A DNA stretch of 20,948 bases from Patescibacteria group bacterium (GCA_028703545.1 JAQVMR010000002.1:1-20948); one strand, 5' to 3'. Positions 13,152 through 20,948 are shown, counted from the first letter of the stretch. Numbers and translations are program-made. Notes: generated by a model not told the origin, from the letters alone.

Positions 13152-14409
13152 AATAAAAGAAAAAATTAATAAAATTATTGAATATTTAATATATATTTTT
13201 ATATTTTTTGTTACCCTTCAAACAAGATATATATTTTCTTATTTAACTTTAGATTTAGAGCAATTTGAATATGGAAAATTGTCAATTTATTTTACCGATA
13301 TTATTTTTTTAGTAATTTTTTTATTATTTATATTTTTTAAAATAAAAGAAATAAAAAGTTTTAGATTAAATGGATATTTTTATTTCACTTATATATTTTT
13401 TATAATATGTACAATTAGTTATTTTTTTGCCGAGAATATACAAATTTATTTCTACTCACTTTTTAGAATTTTTGAATGTATATCCATGCTTTATATCCTA
13501 CAATTTATAAAGATTGATTGGAAAAAAATACTTTATATGTTTATTTTTTCAATGATTTTACATTCTATTTTGGCTTATTTTCAATTTTTTAATCAAGACA
13601 TAGTTGCAAATAAATATTTAGGGATTTCGTCACAAATTGCATCATCTGGAGGAGTTTCTGTTCTAGAAAATAATTATGGAAGATTTTTAAGAGTTTATGG
13701 TGGATTTTCGCACCCCAACATTTTTGCCGGATTTTTAGTTTTATCGATTATATTTTTAATAATTTTATTTTTAAAAAATTCATTTAACGATAAATTTGGA
13801 AAGATTTTTTTCTGGACTAATTTATTGTTTTTGTTTCAGGTTCTTATATTGACTTTTTCAAGGTCTGGGTTTTTGGCGCTTGCTGTCTGTTTTTTATTTT
13901 TATTTATTTATTTTTTTCTAAAAAAGAAGGTTAAAATAATCTTGTCCATTTTTGTAGTAATGTCTGTATTTTTTATAATAAATTTATTAATTTTTAAAGA
14001 TTTAATTAGTCCAAGAGTAGAACAATTAAATAGATTGGAACAAAAATCAATAAACGACAGGTCTTTTCTTAGCAATCAAGCATATCAGATTTTAAAAAGT
14101 AATTGGATGTCAGGTGTGGGTTTGGGAAATTATATTCCATATGTGTATAAAAATGTAAATTCAAATTTAAATATTTGGGATTATCAGCCGGTTCATAATG
14201 TTTATCTACTTATTTTTAGTGAGCTGGGAATCTTAGGATTATTATTTTATATCTCAATCTTTTTGTCCTCAGTATTTTTAAAAATTAAAGAAAGAAAATA
14301 TTTTTTTATATTACCAATTTTAGTAATTTTAATAATTAATTTTTTTGATCATTACTTTTGGACTTCTTGGAGCGGACTAATAACAAGTTTTTTAATTTTA
14401 ATAATATAG
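13144..14409 (+). CDS. O-antigen ligase/polymerase-like membrane protein
   Basis: A 421-residue integral membrane protein with about ten to twelve hydrophobic helices. It matches the O-antigen ligase/Wzy_C family: GGFSHPNIFAGFL (near residue 190), LTFSRSGFLALAV (near 238), a large outside loop with NDRSFLSNQAYQ and WMSGVGLGNYIPYV (near 320), and QPVHNVYLLIFSELGILGLL (near 350). Members join or polymerise lipid-linked glycans at the outer face of the cytoplasmic membrane. In a CPR cell this probably serves surface polysaccharide or glycosylated S-layer protein; that is inference. The start overlaps the preceding NTase gene by 8 bp. Very high A+T and phenylalanine/isoleucine content is normal for membrane genes here. 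No terminator was seen after it. Confidence 0.88.
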   Translation: MIKIKEKINKIIEYLIYIFIFFVTLQTRYIFSYLTLDLEQFEYGKLSIYFTDIIFLVIFLLFIFFKIKEIKSFRLNGYFYFTYIFFIICTISYFFAENIQIYFYSLFRIFECISMLYILQFIKIDWKKILYMFIFSMILHSILAYFQFFNQDIVANKYLGISSQIASSGGVSVLENNYGRFLRVYGGFSHPNIFAGFLVLSIIFLIILFLKNSFNDKFGKIFFWTNLLFLFQVLILTFSRSGFLALAVCFLFLFIYFFLKKKVKIILSIFVVMSVFFIINLLIFKDLISPRVEQLNRLEQKSINDRSFLSNQAYQILKSNWMSGVGLGNYIPYVYKNVNSNLNIWDYQPVHNVYLLIFSELGILGLLFYISIFLSSVFLKIKERKYFFILPILVILIINFFDHYFWTSWSGLITSFLILII

Positions 14410-14683
14410 ATATTTGTAAATTTTTAAGTTATATATTGTATAAAAAGCAAGTGAGAAAATGCTAAAATTCAACCAAAGAAGGGTTTATGAGACATTGTTT
14501 TGAAAATCATGGTTTAGAAAATTTTCAAAGAAGATTAATCATCTAAGAAAATTAAATAATTCATGATAAGGAATGATGTAAAAAATACAAAAATTTGATT
14601 ATAGAACTCGATTTCGTGCAAAAAGGTAGAGGGTTTGCGTTTTTTGTAGACAATGTAATAGTTTTTTTGTATCACACAATGGG
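14410..14683. other. Gene-free gap with a 9-bp dyad
   Basis: No credible gene. TTTGAAAAT (14499-14507) and ATTTTCAAA (14521-14529) form a perfect 9-bp dyad with a 13-nt loop and no T-run. A 19-codon frame from ATG 14487 (MRHCFENHGLENFQRR...) follows a GAAGGG tract, but nothing else supports it. Confidence 0.5.
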
Positions 14684-14712
14684 TTGACAAAAAAAATTAG
14701 ATATGATATTGT
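14684..14712 (+). promoter_or_regulatory. Promoter of the 3D-domain gene
   Basis: TTGACA (14684-14689), a 17-bp spacer and TATTGT (14707-14712). The predicted start is near 14719, leaving a leader of about 50 nt. Confidence 0.7.
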
Positions 14713-14718
14713 CTTATG

Positions 14719-14746
14719 AAATATCTAAGCTATGTGCTAGATATTT
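14719..14746 (+). promoter_or_regulatory. Hairpin at the start of the 3D-domain leader
   Basis: AAATATCTA (14719-14727) and TAGATATTT (14738-14746) pair perfectly over 9 bp with a 10-nt loop, followed by TTTTAATA. The left arm begins at the predicted transcription start, so the mRNA would begin with a stem. It could protect the 5' end or act as a weak attenuator. Confidence 0.5.
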
Positions 14747-14770
14747 TTTAATACCCAAAACTATATTTAT

Positions 14771-15343
14771 ATGTCTAAAAAAGCCTTAAAAATAGTTAAA
14801 AAAACTAGAAAATGCGCAAAATCCGCATATAATAGTTCAAAAACGCTATTGCTCGTTATAAGCGTATTTTGTTCTTTGGTGTTCCCTCATCATAGTATAG
14901 CTACGATAGCTACAAATAGCACGCCAGATGGTTTATTTGGGCAAATTGACGAACCAAGCCCGAGTATTTTATTTTTGGAGAATAAGGATATTGATGTTGT
15001 TATTGTTGGTTCAAATATATTTCCAATACCAACAGATAGAATACCAAAAAAATATATGGTTTCTGTTAGTGCATATAATTCAGAAGTCGCTCAAACCGAT
15101 GCATCTCCATGTATAACAGCCAATGGTTTTAATTTGTGTGAACACGATCAAGAAGATGTTATCGCCACAAATATGTTTGCATTTGGGACGAAAGTAAAAA
15201 TCCCATCCATTGATTCAGATAGAGTTTTTACTGTTGTAGATAGAATGAATTCAAGGTATCAAAATCATGTAGATATTTGGATGAAAGACAGGGGCGATGC
15301 AATTCAATTTGGGAGAAAAACCCTAGAGATACAAGTTTATTAA
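14771..15343 (+). CDS. Secreted 3D-domain (double-psi barrel) protein
   Basis: A 190-residue protein. A long basic start (MSKKALKIVKKTRKCAK) leads into a hydrophobic signal or anchor helix (about residues 26-46). After a linker, residues about 95-190 form a 3D domain: VSAYNSEVAQTD, the CITANGFNLCEHD pair of cysteines, then GTKVKIP, FTVVDRMN and HVDIWM with aspartates 157 and 168. This fold is shared with MltA and RlpA-like lytic transglycosylases and with Bacillus YuiC, so a role in peptidoglycan cutting or remodelling outside the membrane is likely. The two cysteines may form a disulfide. No SD is seen. It has its own promoter and a leader hairpin, and ends in a strong terminator shared with the convergent tRNA-Cys. 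Confidence 0.85.
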   Translation: MSKKALKIVKKTRKCAKSAYNSSKTLLLVISVFCSLVFPHHSIATIATNSTPDGLFGQIDEPSPSILFLENKDIDVVIVGSNIFPIPTDRIPKKYMVSVSAYNSEVAQTDASPCITANGFNLCEHDQEDVIATNMFAFGTKVKIPSIDSDRVFTVVDRMNSRYQNHVDIWMKDRGDAIQFGRKTLEIQVY

Positions 15344-15349
15344 ATATTT

Positions 15350-15381
15350 AAAAAAATCTCTTTTATAAAGAGGTTTTTTTG
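15350..15381. terminator. Bidirectional terminator
   Basis: A near-perfect 14-bp stem: an A-run plus TCTCTTT pairs with AAAGAGG plus a T-run around a 3-nt loop. Both strands read stem then T-run, so it ends the 3D-domain gene on the plus strand and the tRNA-Cys transcript on the minus strand. Confidence 0.85.
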
Positions 15382-15402
15382 TTTCCATATATAAATCTTA
15401 CT

Positions 15403-15477
<75 letters not shown>

Positions 15478-15493
15478 ATTTTATTATGTGTAA

Positions 15494-15522
15494 ATATTAT
15501 CAGAAAAAAACAATATTTTCAA
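15494..15522 (-). promoter_or_regulatory. Promoter of tRNA-Cys
   Basis: On the minus strand TTGAAA (15522-15517), a 17-bp spacer and TAATAT (15499-15494). The predicted start is about 10 nt before the mature tRNA 5' end. Confidence 0.6.
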
Positions 15523-15574
15523 CCAGCATATTAAAATAGTATAATTTTATGGTATTGATCGTATTTTTTATAGG

Positions 15575-15602
15575 TTGACCCAATTACATGGCATGATAAA
15601 AT
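15575..15602 (+). promoter_or_regulatory. Promoter of the membrane protein/polA operon
   Basis: TTGACC (15575-15580), a 16-bp spacer and an extended -10, TGATAAAAT (hexamer 15597-15602). The predicted start falls on the ATG at 15609, giving a leaderless mRNA. Confidence 0.55.
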
Positions 15603-15608
15603 ATATAT

Positions 15609-15950
15609 ATGCAACATATAAAAATAAACAAACCACTTTATCATATTTTTAGGTTTATAATTTCACTTGTAGGGATTTTTATAGGTACGATAATTGGTCT
15701 TACTTTTTTTTATCCAATGATTTTGGCATTCCCCAATAATTTACTTGTTGTAATTATTGAACTTTATTTAGTTATATTTTTGTCGATTGGGTTTTATGAA
15801 ATTTTTGGAATTGTATTTGCAAATTATATAAACTACAGACCACTTTTTGAACACAGTGGATTTAAATTATTTTTTCAGAAAAAGAATTTTGCATATTCAT
15901 TTTATATTTTTGGAATAATACTTTTTATCTTCTTTATATTAGGCTTTTAA
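15609..15950 (+). CDS. Small integral membrane protein upstream of polA
   Basis: A 113-residue protein with three hydrophobic segments: about 14-37 (FRFIISLVGIFIGTIIGLTF), 44-70 and 93-112. A short basic loop with aromatic residues lies between the last two (KLFFQKKNF). I do not recognise a family. It starts at or within a few bases of the predicted transcription start, has no SD, and ends 6 bp before polA, so the two are co-transcribed. Nothing in the sequence ties it to DNA replication; the pairing may be only for shared expression. Confidence 0.65.
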   Translation: MQHIKINKPLYHIFRFIISLVGIFIGTIIGLTFFYPMILAFPNNLLVVIIELYLVIFLSIGFYEIFGIVFANYINYRPLFEHSGFKLFFQKKNFAYSFYIFGIILFIFFILGF

Positions 15951-15956
15951 TAATAC

Positions 15957-18635
15957 ATGAAAAAATTTATTATCATAGATGGAAATGCCCTGCTTCATAG
16001 AGCTTGGCATGCAATTCCTAAACTTAACACCAAAGACGGCATAATAGTAAATGCCGCTTTTGGGTTCACCTCAATGTTTTTAAAAATTATTTCTGAATTA
16101 AAGCCAGAATATATATGCTCTACCTTTGATATGAGAGCAAAAACATTTAGACATGAAAAATTTGAAAATTATAAGGCCAAAAGGGTAAAACAACCAGATG
16201 AATTATATGATCAGATTCCAATCATAAAAGAAATTTTAAACTCATTTGATGTGCCTATTTTTGAAAAGTCAGGATTTGAAGCAGATGATTTGATCGGAAC
16301 GATTTCAGAAAAATTACGTGGTAAAAAAGATATAGAGGTTTATATTGTAACTGGTGACATGGACTGTTTACAACTAGTCGGTGAAAATATAAAAGTTTAT
16401 ACATTTAAAAAGGGAATTACAGAAAGTACAATTTATAACGAAGCGGCTGTTTATGAAAGATATTCACTCAAAGCATCGCAAATGATTGACTATAAAGCTC
16501 TGCGGGGTGATGTCTCTGATAATATTCCTGGAATTTTGGGAATTGGTGAAAAGACAGCAATTGAACTACTTAAAAAATTTAAGACCTTAGATGGAGTTTA
16601 TAAACAAATTAAAAATTCAAGTTTTTCAGATAAAATTAAAGAAAAAATTATAAGCGGCAAAAAAGAAGCGTATTTTAGTCAGGAGCTTGCAACAATAGAA
16701 AGGAAGGTTTCAATTGACTTTAGTTTAGAAAAAGCCAGATGGGATTTTAGAGATGAAAAAGCAGTTTACGATGTTTTTCAAAAATACGAATTTAAAAGTT
16801 TGTTAAATAAAATACCAAAATTTTCAAAAGCAAGGGAATCTTTATTTGAATATCATGAATTAGAGAATTCTTCAAAATATCATCTTGTAAAAACAGATTC
16901 AGATTTTAATTTATTTTATAAAAAAATATATTTTCAAGAAGAGTTTGTTCTTGATACAGAAACCACATCTTTAAATATTTTTAATGCAAAATTGCTAGGA
17001 ATCAGTTTTTGCTTTGAAGAAGGGGGGGCTTATTTTGTTGTATATAAACAAGAATATTTAGATAAATTATCTAAAATATTAGAAAGTAAAAAAGTTATAG
17101 GGCACAATATTAAATATGATTATGAAATTTTAAAAAATTATGGGTTGGAATTGAAAAATATTTATTTTGATACGCTTATTGCAGGATATCTACTTTCAAA
17201 AACAGATAGAAGTTTAAAATTGGATGATTTAGTATATTCAGAATTGGGTTACAGAATGCAGACAATAGAAGAATTAATCGGAAAGCGTGGTAAAAATCAG
17301 TTAAATATGGCTGATATTGAAATAAAAAAAGTTTCCAATTATTCATGTGAAGATGCTGATTATACTTTTAGACTATATAAAAAATACAAGAAACAATTAG
17401 AATTAGAAAAATTAGATAATTTATTTTTCAAATTAGAAATGCCACTCCTTAAAGTTTTATCAGATATGGAATTAGATGGAATAATGGTTGATGTGAACTA
17501 TTTGAAAAAATTACAAAAAGATTTTCAAAACAAGATAGATAATTTAACAAAAGATATTCATAAATTAGCAGGAGAAAAATTTAATGTAAATTCAACCCAA
17601 CAGCTAAAAGAAATTTTATTTGAAAAATTGAAAATTTCTACAAAAGGAATTAAATCAACAAAAACTGGTTTTTCAACCGCAGCATCAGAGTTAGAAAAAA
17701 TGAAAGGATTGCACCCAATAATTGATTTGATTTCAGAATATCGAGAAATAAATAAATTACAAACAACTTATGTAGATTCTTTACTTGAAAATGCGGACAA
17801 AAACAAAAGAATTCATACAAGTTTTAATCAAGCGGTAACTTCAACAGGAAGGCTTTCATCATCTGATCCAAATTTACAAAATATTCCAATTAGATCAGAG
17901 CTTGGTAAAAAAATTAGAAAAGTTTTTATTGCAAAACCAGGGTTTTCTTTAATTTCTCTCGACTATTCACAGATTGAACTTCGTATTGTAGCCTCTCTTT
18001 CAAAAGATGATAAAATGATAAATTCTTTTAAAAAGGGAGAAGATATTCATTCAAGAACTGCAGCAGAAATTAATAATATTTCCCTTGATGAAGTAAGTAA
18101 ATCACAAAGACGAATGGCAAAAGAAATTAATTTCGGAGTTATTTATGGTTTGGGTCCCCGTGGACTTATGCAAAGAACTGATTTGAATATGGAAGAATCA
18201 AAAAAATTTATAGAAAAATATTTTACATTATATAAAAAGGTAAAAAACTACTTAGAAAAAATTAAATCATTTGCTGAAAAAAATGGTTACGTTTGCACTC
18301 TTTTTGGAAGAAAAAGATATATTCCAGAAATTTATTCACACGCAATTATGATTAAGGCAGCAGCCGAGAGAATGGCTATAAATATGCCTATTCAGGGCAC
18401 AGCCGCAGATCTCATAAAAATGGCTATGATTAGGATTTCAAGCGAATTAGGGGCAATTTCAGCCAATTCTCGTATGCTTTTACAGGTACACGATGAATTG
18501 GTGCTTGAAGTACCAGACAAAGATATTGAAAAAGTATCTAAAAAGGTGCAAGATATAATGGAAAACATATATGATTTCGGCTTGCCAATAAGAGTCGAGG
18601 CGAGCTATGGGCATGATTGGGCTGAGTGTAAATAA
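15957..18635 (+). CDS. polA: DNA polymerase I
   Basis: An 892-residue family A polymerase for gap filling in repair and Okazaki fragment maturation. The N-terminal 5' nuclease (1-290) has IIDGNALLHRAWHA, SGFEADDLIG, TGDMDCLQLV and the helix-hairpin-helix DNIPGILGIGEKTA. The 3'-5' exonuclease looks active: DTETTSL (near 332, DxE), IGHNIKYDYEIL and YSCEDADYTF. This proofreading set is degenerate in several bacteria, so its retention is worth noting. Polymerase motifs are intact: A LDYSQIELR (near 669), B RRMAKEINFGVIYGLG (near 718), C QVHDELVLEV (near 843). The phenylalanine in motif B fits preference for dNTPs over ddNTPs. No SD. It sits between a small membrane gene (6 bp before) and holA (16 bp after). 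Confidence 0.97.
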   Translation: MKKFIIIDGNALLHRAWHAIPKLNTKDGIIVNAAFGFTSMFLKIISELKPEYICSTFDMRAKTFRHEKFENYKAKRVKQPDELYDQIPIIKEILNSFDVPIFEKSGFEADDLIGTISEKLRGKKDIEVYIVTGDMDCLQLVGENIKVYTFKKGITESTIYNEAAVYERYSLKASQMIDYKALRGDVSDNIPGILGIGEKTAIELLKKFKTLDGVYKQIKNSSFSDKIKEKIISGKKEAYFSQELATIERKVSIDFSLEKARWDFRDEKAVYDVFQKYEFKSLLNKIPKFSKARESLFEYHELENSSKYHLVKTDSDFNLFYKKIYFQEEFVLDTETTSLNIFNAKLLGISFCFEEGGAYFVVYKQEYLDKLSKILESKKVIGHNIKYDYEILKNYGLELKNIYFDTLIAGYLLSKTDRSLKLDDLVYSELGYRMQTIEELIGKRGKNQLNMADIEIKKVSNYSCEDADYTFRLYKKYKKQLELEKLDNLFFKLEMPLLKVLSDMELDGIMVDVNYLKKLQKDFQNKIDNLTKDIHKLAGEKFNVNSTQQLKEILFEKLKISTKGIKSTKTGFSTAASELEKMKGLHPIIDLISEYREINKLQTTYVDSLLENADKNKRIHTSFNQAVTSTGRLSSSDPNLQNIPIRSELGKKIRKVFIAKPGFSLISLDYSQIELRIVASLSKDDKMINSFKKGEDIHSRTAAEINNISLDEVSKSQRRMAKEINFGVIYGLGPRGLMQRTDLNMEESKKFIEKYFTLYKKVKNYLEKIKSFAEKNGYVCTLFGRKRYIPEIYSHAIMIKAAAERMAINMPIQGTAADLIKMAMIRISSELGAISANSRMLLQVHDELVLEVPDKDIEKVSKKVQDIMENIYDFGLPIRVEASYGHDWAECK

Positions 18636-18651
18636 TTTTAAATTTTAAAAT

Positions 18652-19623
18652 ATGCTTTTTTTTCTATATGGAGACGATAGTTATAGATCGTCTATAAAAT
18701 TAAAACAGATAAAAGATAAATTTATAAAAGAAGTTGATCCATCGGGATACAATGTTGTTAATATTGAAAATCCTGATATTGAAAGTTTATCAAAAGAATT
18801 TACACAAACTGGATTTTTAGCACATAAAAAACTTGTTATAATAAAAAATATTTTATCTCAAAAAATCAGTAAAGAATTTGCAGATTTTTTATTAGAAAAT
18901 ATTTCAAAACTTCAAGACGACAAAGAAGATAATATTTTAGTTTTTTATGAAAATATTTCACCAAATACAAAATCAAATCCGCTGAGCGGAGAAAAATTAA
19001 GAATTTGGAAATCATTATCTCAGATAAAATATAAGTGGGAATTTGAAAAACTCCCAGATTTTCAACTACTAAACTGGATAATTGAGGAATTTAAAAATCA
19101 GGGAAAAATTATTGATAAAAAAGCTGCAGAAGATTTTTTAGGATTGGTTGGAAATGATTCATTTTCTCTTTCAAGTGAAATACAAAAAGTTTCTAATTAT
19201 TCAAGTGGAGAAAAAATTTCTAGAGAAGAGGTGAGACAAATTATATCTCCAGTTGTAAATGAAAATATGTTTCTATTTTCAGAGAAATTAGCAGAAAAGA
19301 AAAAGCCCGAAGCAATTAAATTATTAAATGAGCAAATGTCACTGGGAATAACTATTCAACAATTACTCTCAATGATAATAAGGCAATATAGAATTTTATT
19401 ACAGATTAAATCAGCTATTGAAGATGGAGTATCACAAAATAATTTAGCAAAATATTTATCACTTCATCCATTTGTTGTAAAAAAAAGTATAGGTCAAGTG
19501 AGCCTATACTCTTTATATGAACTTGAAGAAATTTATAGAAAACTTTTAGAGTTAGATATCAAAATGAAATCATCAAAACTTAAACCAAAAACTATTTTGA
19601 ATTTATTTTTTCTCAGTGTTTAG
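18652..19623 (+). CDS. holA: DNA polymerase III subunit delta
   Basis: A 323-residue delta subunit of the clamp loader, which opens the beta clamp during loading onto DNA. Support: the start MLFFLYGDDSYRSSIKLKQI with the typical (L/I)YG(D/E)(D/E)x(Y/F) opening, FTQTGFLAHKKLVIIKN after the first domain, LLNWIIEEF, AAEDFLGLVGNDSFSLSSEIQKVSNY-type middle region, and a C-terminal helical collar (QQLLSMIIRQYRILLQIK, LYELEEIYRKLLELDIKMKS). Length is usual. As in delta generally, no Walker motifs are expected. It follows polA by 16 bp without an SD, so it is probably in the same operon. Its last 21 bp overlap the 3' end of rpsT on the opposite strand, with no terminator between them. Confidence 0.93.
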   Translation: MLFFLYGDDSYRSSIKLKQIKDKFIKEVDPSGYNVVNIENPDIESLSKEFTQTGFLAHKKLVIIKNILSQKISKEFADFLLENISKLQDDKEDNILVFYENISPNTKSNPLSGEKLRIWKSLSQIKYKWEFEKLPDFQLLNWIIEEFKNQGKIIDKKAAEDFLGLVGNDSFSLSSEIQKVSNYSSGEKISREEVRQIISPVVNENMFLFSEKLAEKKKPEAIKLLNEQMSLGITIQQLLSMIIRQYRILLQIKSAIEDGVSQNNLAKYLSLHPFVVKKSIGQVSLYSLYELEEIYRKLLELDIKMKSSKLKPKTILNLFFLSV

Positions 19624-19878
19624 TTTATTGATTTTTTTAGCCATACGAGATTTGATCCTATTGGCTTTATTTTTTTTGATTGGATTGCCTGTTTTTGCTG
19701 CCTTGTCTAGCATTTTTTGCAATTTATCATAGAATTTTTTTGACTCTTCCTTTGATACAGCTACAATAGAATCAGAATTTTTTACCATATCTTTAATTCT
19801 TCTTTTGATTTGTTTGTTTCTTGCCGTTCTTTTTTTGGATTTTCTTAGTTCTTTTTTGGCTGATTTTTTTTGAGGCAT
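19603..19878 (-). CDS. rpsT: Ribosomal protein bS20
   Basis: A 91-residue, very basic, all-helical protein. MPQKKSAKKELRKSKKRTAR, then NKQIKRRIKDM, a middle helix (EESKKFYDKLQKMLDKAAKTG) and the family signature GNPIKKNKANRIKSRMAKKIN identify S20, a primary 16S rRNA binder in the small subunit. Length fits (85-95). No SD precedes the ATG. Its 3' end overlaps the holA end on the other strand by 21 bp, so transcription past the stop would run antisense into holA. The leader contains a 14-bp tandem repeat. In E. coli S20 represses its own translation; whether that happens here is not shown. Confidence 0.95.
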   Translation of the reverse strand: MPQKKSAKKELRKSKKRTARNKQIKRRIKDMVKNSDSIVAVSKEESKKFYDKLQKMLDKAAKTGNPIKKNKANRIKSRMAKKINKLNTEKK

Positions 19879-19888
19879 AATGTTAAGT

Positions 19889-19916
19889 TTGAAGTATGAA
19901 GCTTGAAGTATAAAGT
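19889..19916. repeat. 14-bp tandem repeat in rpsT leader/promoter region
   Basis: TTGAAGTATGAAGC (19889-19902) is followed directly by TTGAAGTATAAAGT (19903-19916), with 12 of 14 identical. On the rpsT strand it places a TATACT and a CATACT 14 bp apart, either of which could act as a -10, but no -35 at normal spacing is clear. Confidence 0.55.
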
Positions 19917-20030
19917 GTATAAATCTTGTCCATATTCAAGTTATTTTTTAGATTGAGCGTTTATTTAGAGTGATGTTAATTTAGCATAAAAACAGATATA
20001 TTTCAAGGTAGCCAAATTTTTAACAAATAG

Positions 20031-20079
20031 CATCCCGGATGATAATTTTATTGAGGTAAAAAAATTATTATCATGGAGG
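20031..20079 (+). promoter_or_regulatory. purA leader: dyads and strong SD
   Basis: An 11-bp palindrome (CATCCCGGATG, 20031-20041) precedes a hairpin whose arms ATGATAATTTT (20039-20049) and AAAATTATTATCAT (20061-20074) pair with a 3-nt bulge. GGAGG (20075-20079) follows at once, five bases before ATG 20085. An in-frame ATG at 20073 is less likely: its nearest SD (GAGGT, 20053-20057) is too far away. A hairpin touching the SD could modulate translation. Confidence 0.5.
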
Positions 20080-20084
20080 ATAAA

Positions 20085-20948
20085 ATGAATACCACAGTCT
20101 TAAGAATGCTTTGGGGAGATGAAGCCAAGGCAAAAATTATCCAATCACTTCGATCAAATTACGATATGGTTGTCCGCTTCCAGGGCGCTGCTAATGCTGG
20201 ACACACTGTTTATCACAATGCTTCTAAAATGGTTTTACATGCAATTCCAGTTGGAATTATTTATGAAAAAATTAGTGTAATAGCTGCTGGATGTTTGGTT
20301 GACCCAATTTCTCTTGTTGGAGAAATTGAAGAAATGGAATCAATGGGTTTTGATGTTTTTTCAAATCTTAAGATTTATTCTAATACAACCGTTACTACTG
20401 ATTTTGAAATTAGACTTGATAGAGCAAGAGAAAAGTGTCTTTCTGGAAAATCTTCAAAGGTTGGAACCACTGGCCGTGGAATTGGCCCTAGTTATTCAAA
20501 TAGAGCGTATAGAACTGCAATACTTTTTGAAGATCTTTTTAATGATAAGGTTTTATTGAAAAAACTTGAAGATTTATCTAGAGATATGAATCCAAGATTG
20601 AAAACATATAGCGAAGAAAAAATTAATCCCAAAAATGTTTATATGAATTTAAAGGAATGTGCCACGAAACTTCAGGGTCTAATTGTTCCCCCACACTATA
20701 TTGGTAGAATTATTGAGGGTGGTGGGAGTGTTCTTTTCGAGGGAGCACAGGGTGCACTTTTGTGTCCAATCAATGGATCATATCCATTTGTGACTAGTTT
20801 TCCGGTTAATCCAGCATTAATCCCCATAAGCTGTAATATACCGATGAAACATATTAATAAAATTATCGGTGTGTTAAAAGCCTACCCTACTCGCGTTGGA
20901 GAGGGACCATTTCCAACTCAAATTGGAGGAAAGAAAGAAGAGTTTCTT
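20085..20948 (+). CDS. purA: Adenylosuccinate synthetase, divergent, 3' end cut off
   Basis: PurA joins IMP and aspartate with GTP to make adenylosuccinate, the first committed step to AMP. The frame runs open to the window edge (288 codons). Seen: LWGDEAKAKI (near residue 10), RFQGAANAGHTV, VGTTGRGIGPSY with the later arginine, FEGAQGALL, SYPFVTS and LKAYPTRVGEGPFPT. The first catalytic aspartate, the P-loop lysine, the NAGH histidine and the substrate arginine are kept. Unlike typical PurA (GTQWGDEGKGK and VTSSNTTAGG), the loop reads RMLWGDEAKAK and the later segment reads VTSFPVNPALIPIS. So either a divergent functional enzyme or a paralog with changed nucleotide use. Codons such as CGC, GGC and GTC are commoner than in neighbours. 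Start chosen by its GGAGG. Confidence 0.88.
   Translation, partial: MNTTVLRMLWGDEAKAKIIQSLRSNYDMVVRFQGAANAGHTVYHNASKMVLHAIPVGIIYEKISVIAAGCLVDPISLVGEIEEMESMGFDVFSNLKIYSNTTVTTDFEIRLDRAREKCLSGKSSKVGTTGRGIGPSYSNRAYRTAILFEDLFNDKVLLKKLEDLSRDMNPRLKTYSEEKINPKNVYMNLKECATKLQGLIVPPHYIGRIIEGGGSVLFEGAQGALLCPINGSYPFVTSFPVNPALIPISCNIPMKHINKIIGVLKAYPTRVGEGPFPTQIGGKKEEFL

Noticed and set aside
14487..14546. 19-codon ORF (MRHCFENHGLENFQRR...) as a transposase remnant
   Set aside because: Too short, no recognisable motif and no flanking repeats.
20085..20948. PurZ (2-aminoadenylosuccinate synthase) of Z-genome phages
   Set aside because: As I recall, PurZ replaces the catalytic aspartate of the GDE motif. Here GDE is intact, and no phage or dNTP-editing genes are adjacent.

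Overview
The window is about 21 kb of strongly AT-rich bacterial DNA using the standard code: uvrA and a 77-residue gene end in TGA, and conserved tryptophans are TGG. AGA arginine codons, short or absent 5' leaders, few Shine-Dalgarno (SD) sites, secreted proteins with FG-GAP repeats and a GHL15-like domain, a 3D-domain protein, and an O-antigen ligase/nucleotidyltransferase pair next to uvrA all suggest a Patescibacteria (CPR) genome, most likely Parcubacteria-like. This assignment is inferred from gene content, not from a marker phylogeny.

Left part (1-2600), the accessory-looking region: the 3' part of a membrane-anchored secreted protein, a small helical protein with a HEPN-type RNxxxH motif, a three-segment membrane peptide and a small charged helical protein. 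Between them are two structured non-coding stretches. One (1108-1322) holds four two-unit repeats of the form AGT + GTNNCATTT twice, plus one inverted degenerate copy. The other (about 2113-2373, minus strand) looks like a self-contained RNA of about 240 nt with its own promoter and terminator, several SD-like purine tracts and partners complementary to them.

Middle (2592-9435): a UvrD/PcrA-type helicase on the plus strand converges on a three-gene minus-strand operon (GHL15-like/FG-GAP secreted protein, DUF11-like membrane-anchored protein, and an unlisted 52-residue gene with a strong SD). They share a bidirectional terminator. Divergent TTGACA promoters separate this operon from trxA, which is followed by a conserved-looking gene with a four-cysteine cluster. 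A 423-bp gap after it may hold a small transcript.

Right part (9436-20948), mostly housekeeping: uvrA, a nucleotidyltransferase-fold protein and an O-antigen ligase-like protein are joined by 4-bp and 8-bp overlaps. Next come a 3D-domain cell-wall protein, tRNA-Cys(GCA) on the minus strand with a shared terminator, then a small membrane protein, polA and holA in one direction, rpsT overlapping the holA end tail-to-tail, and the 5' part of a divergent purA that runs off the window.

No insertion sequence, CRISPR array, phage cluster or named defence system was recognised. The most unusual signals are the minus-strand RNA, the doublet-repeat array and the altered nucleotide-binding segments of PurA.
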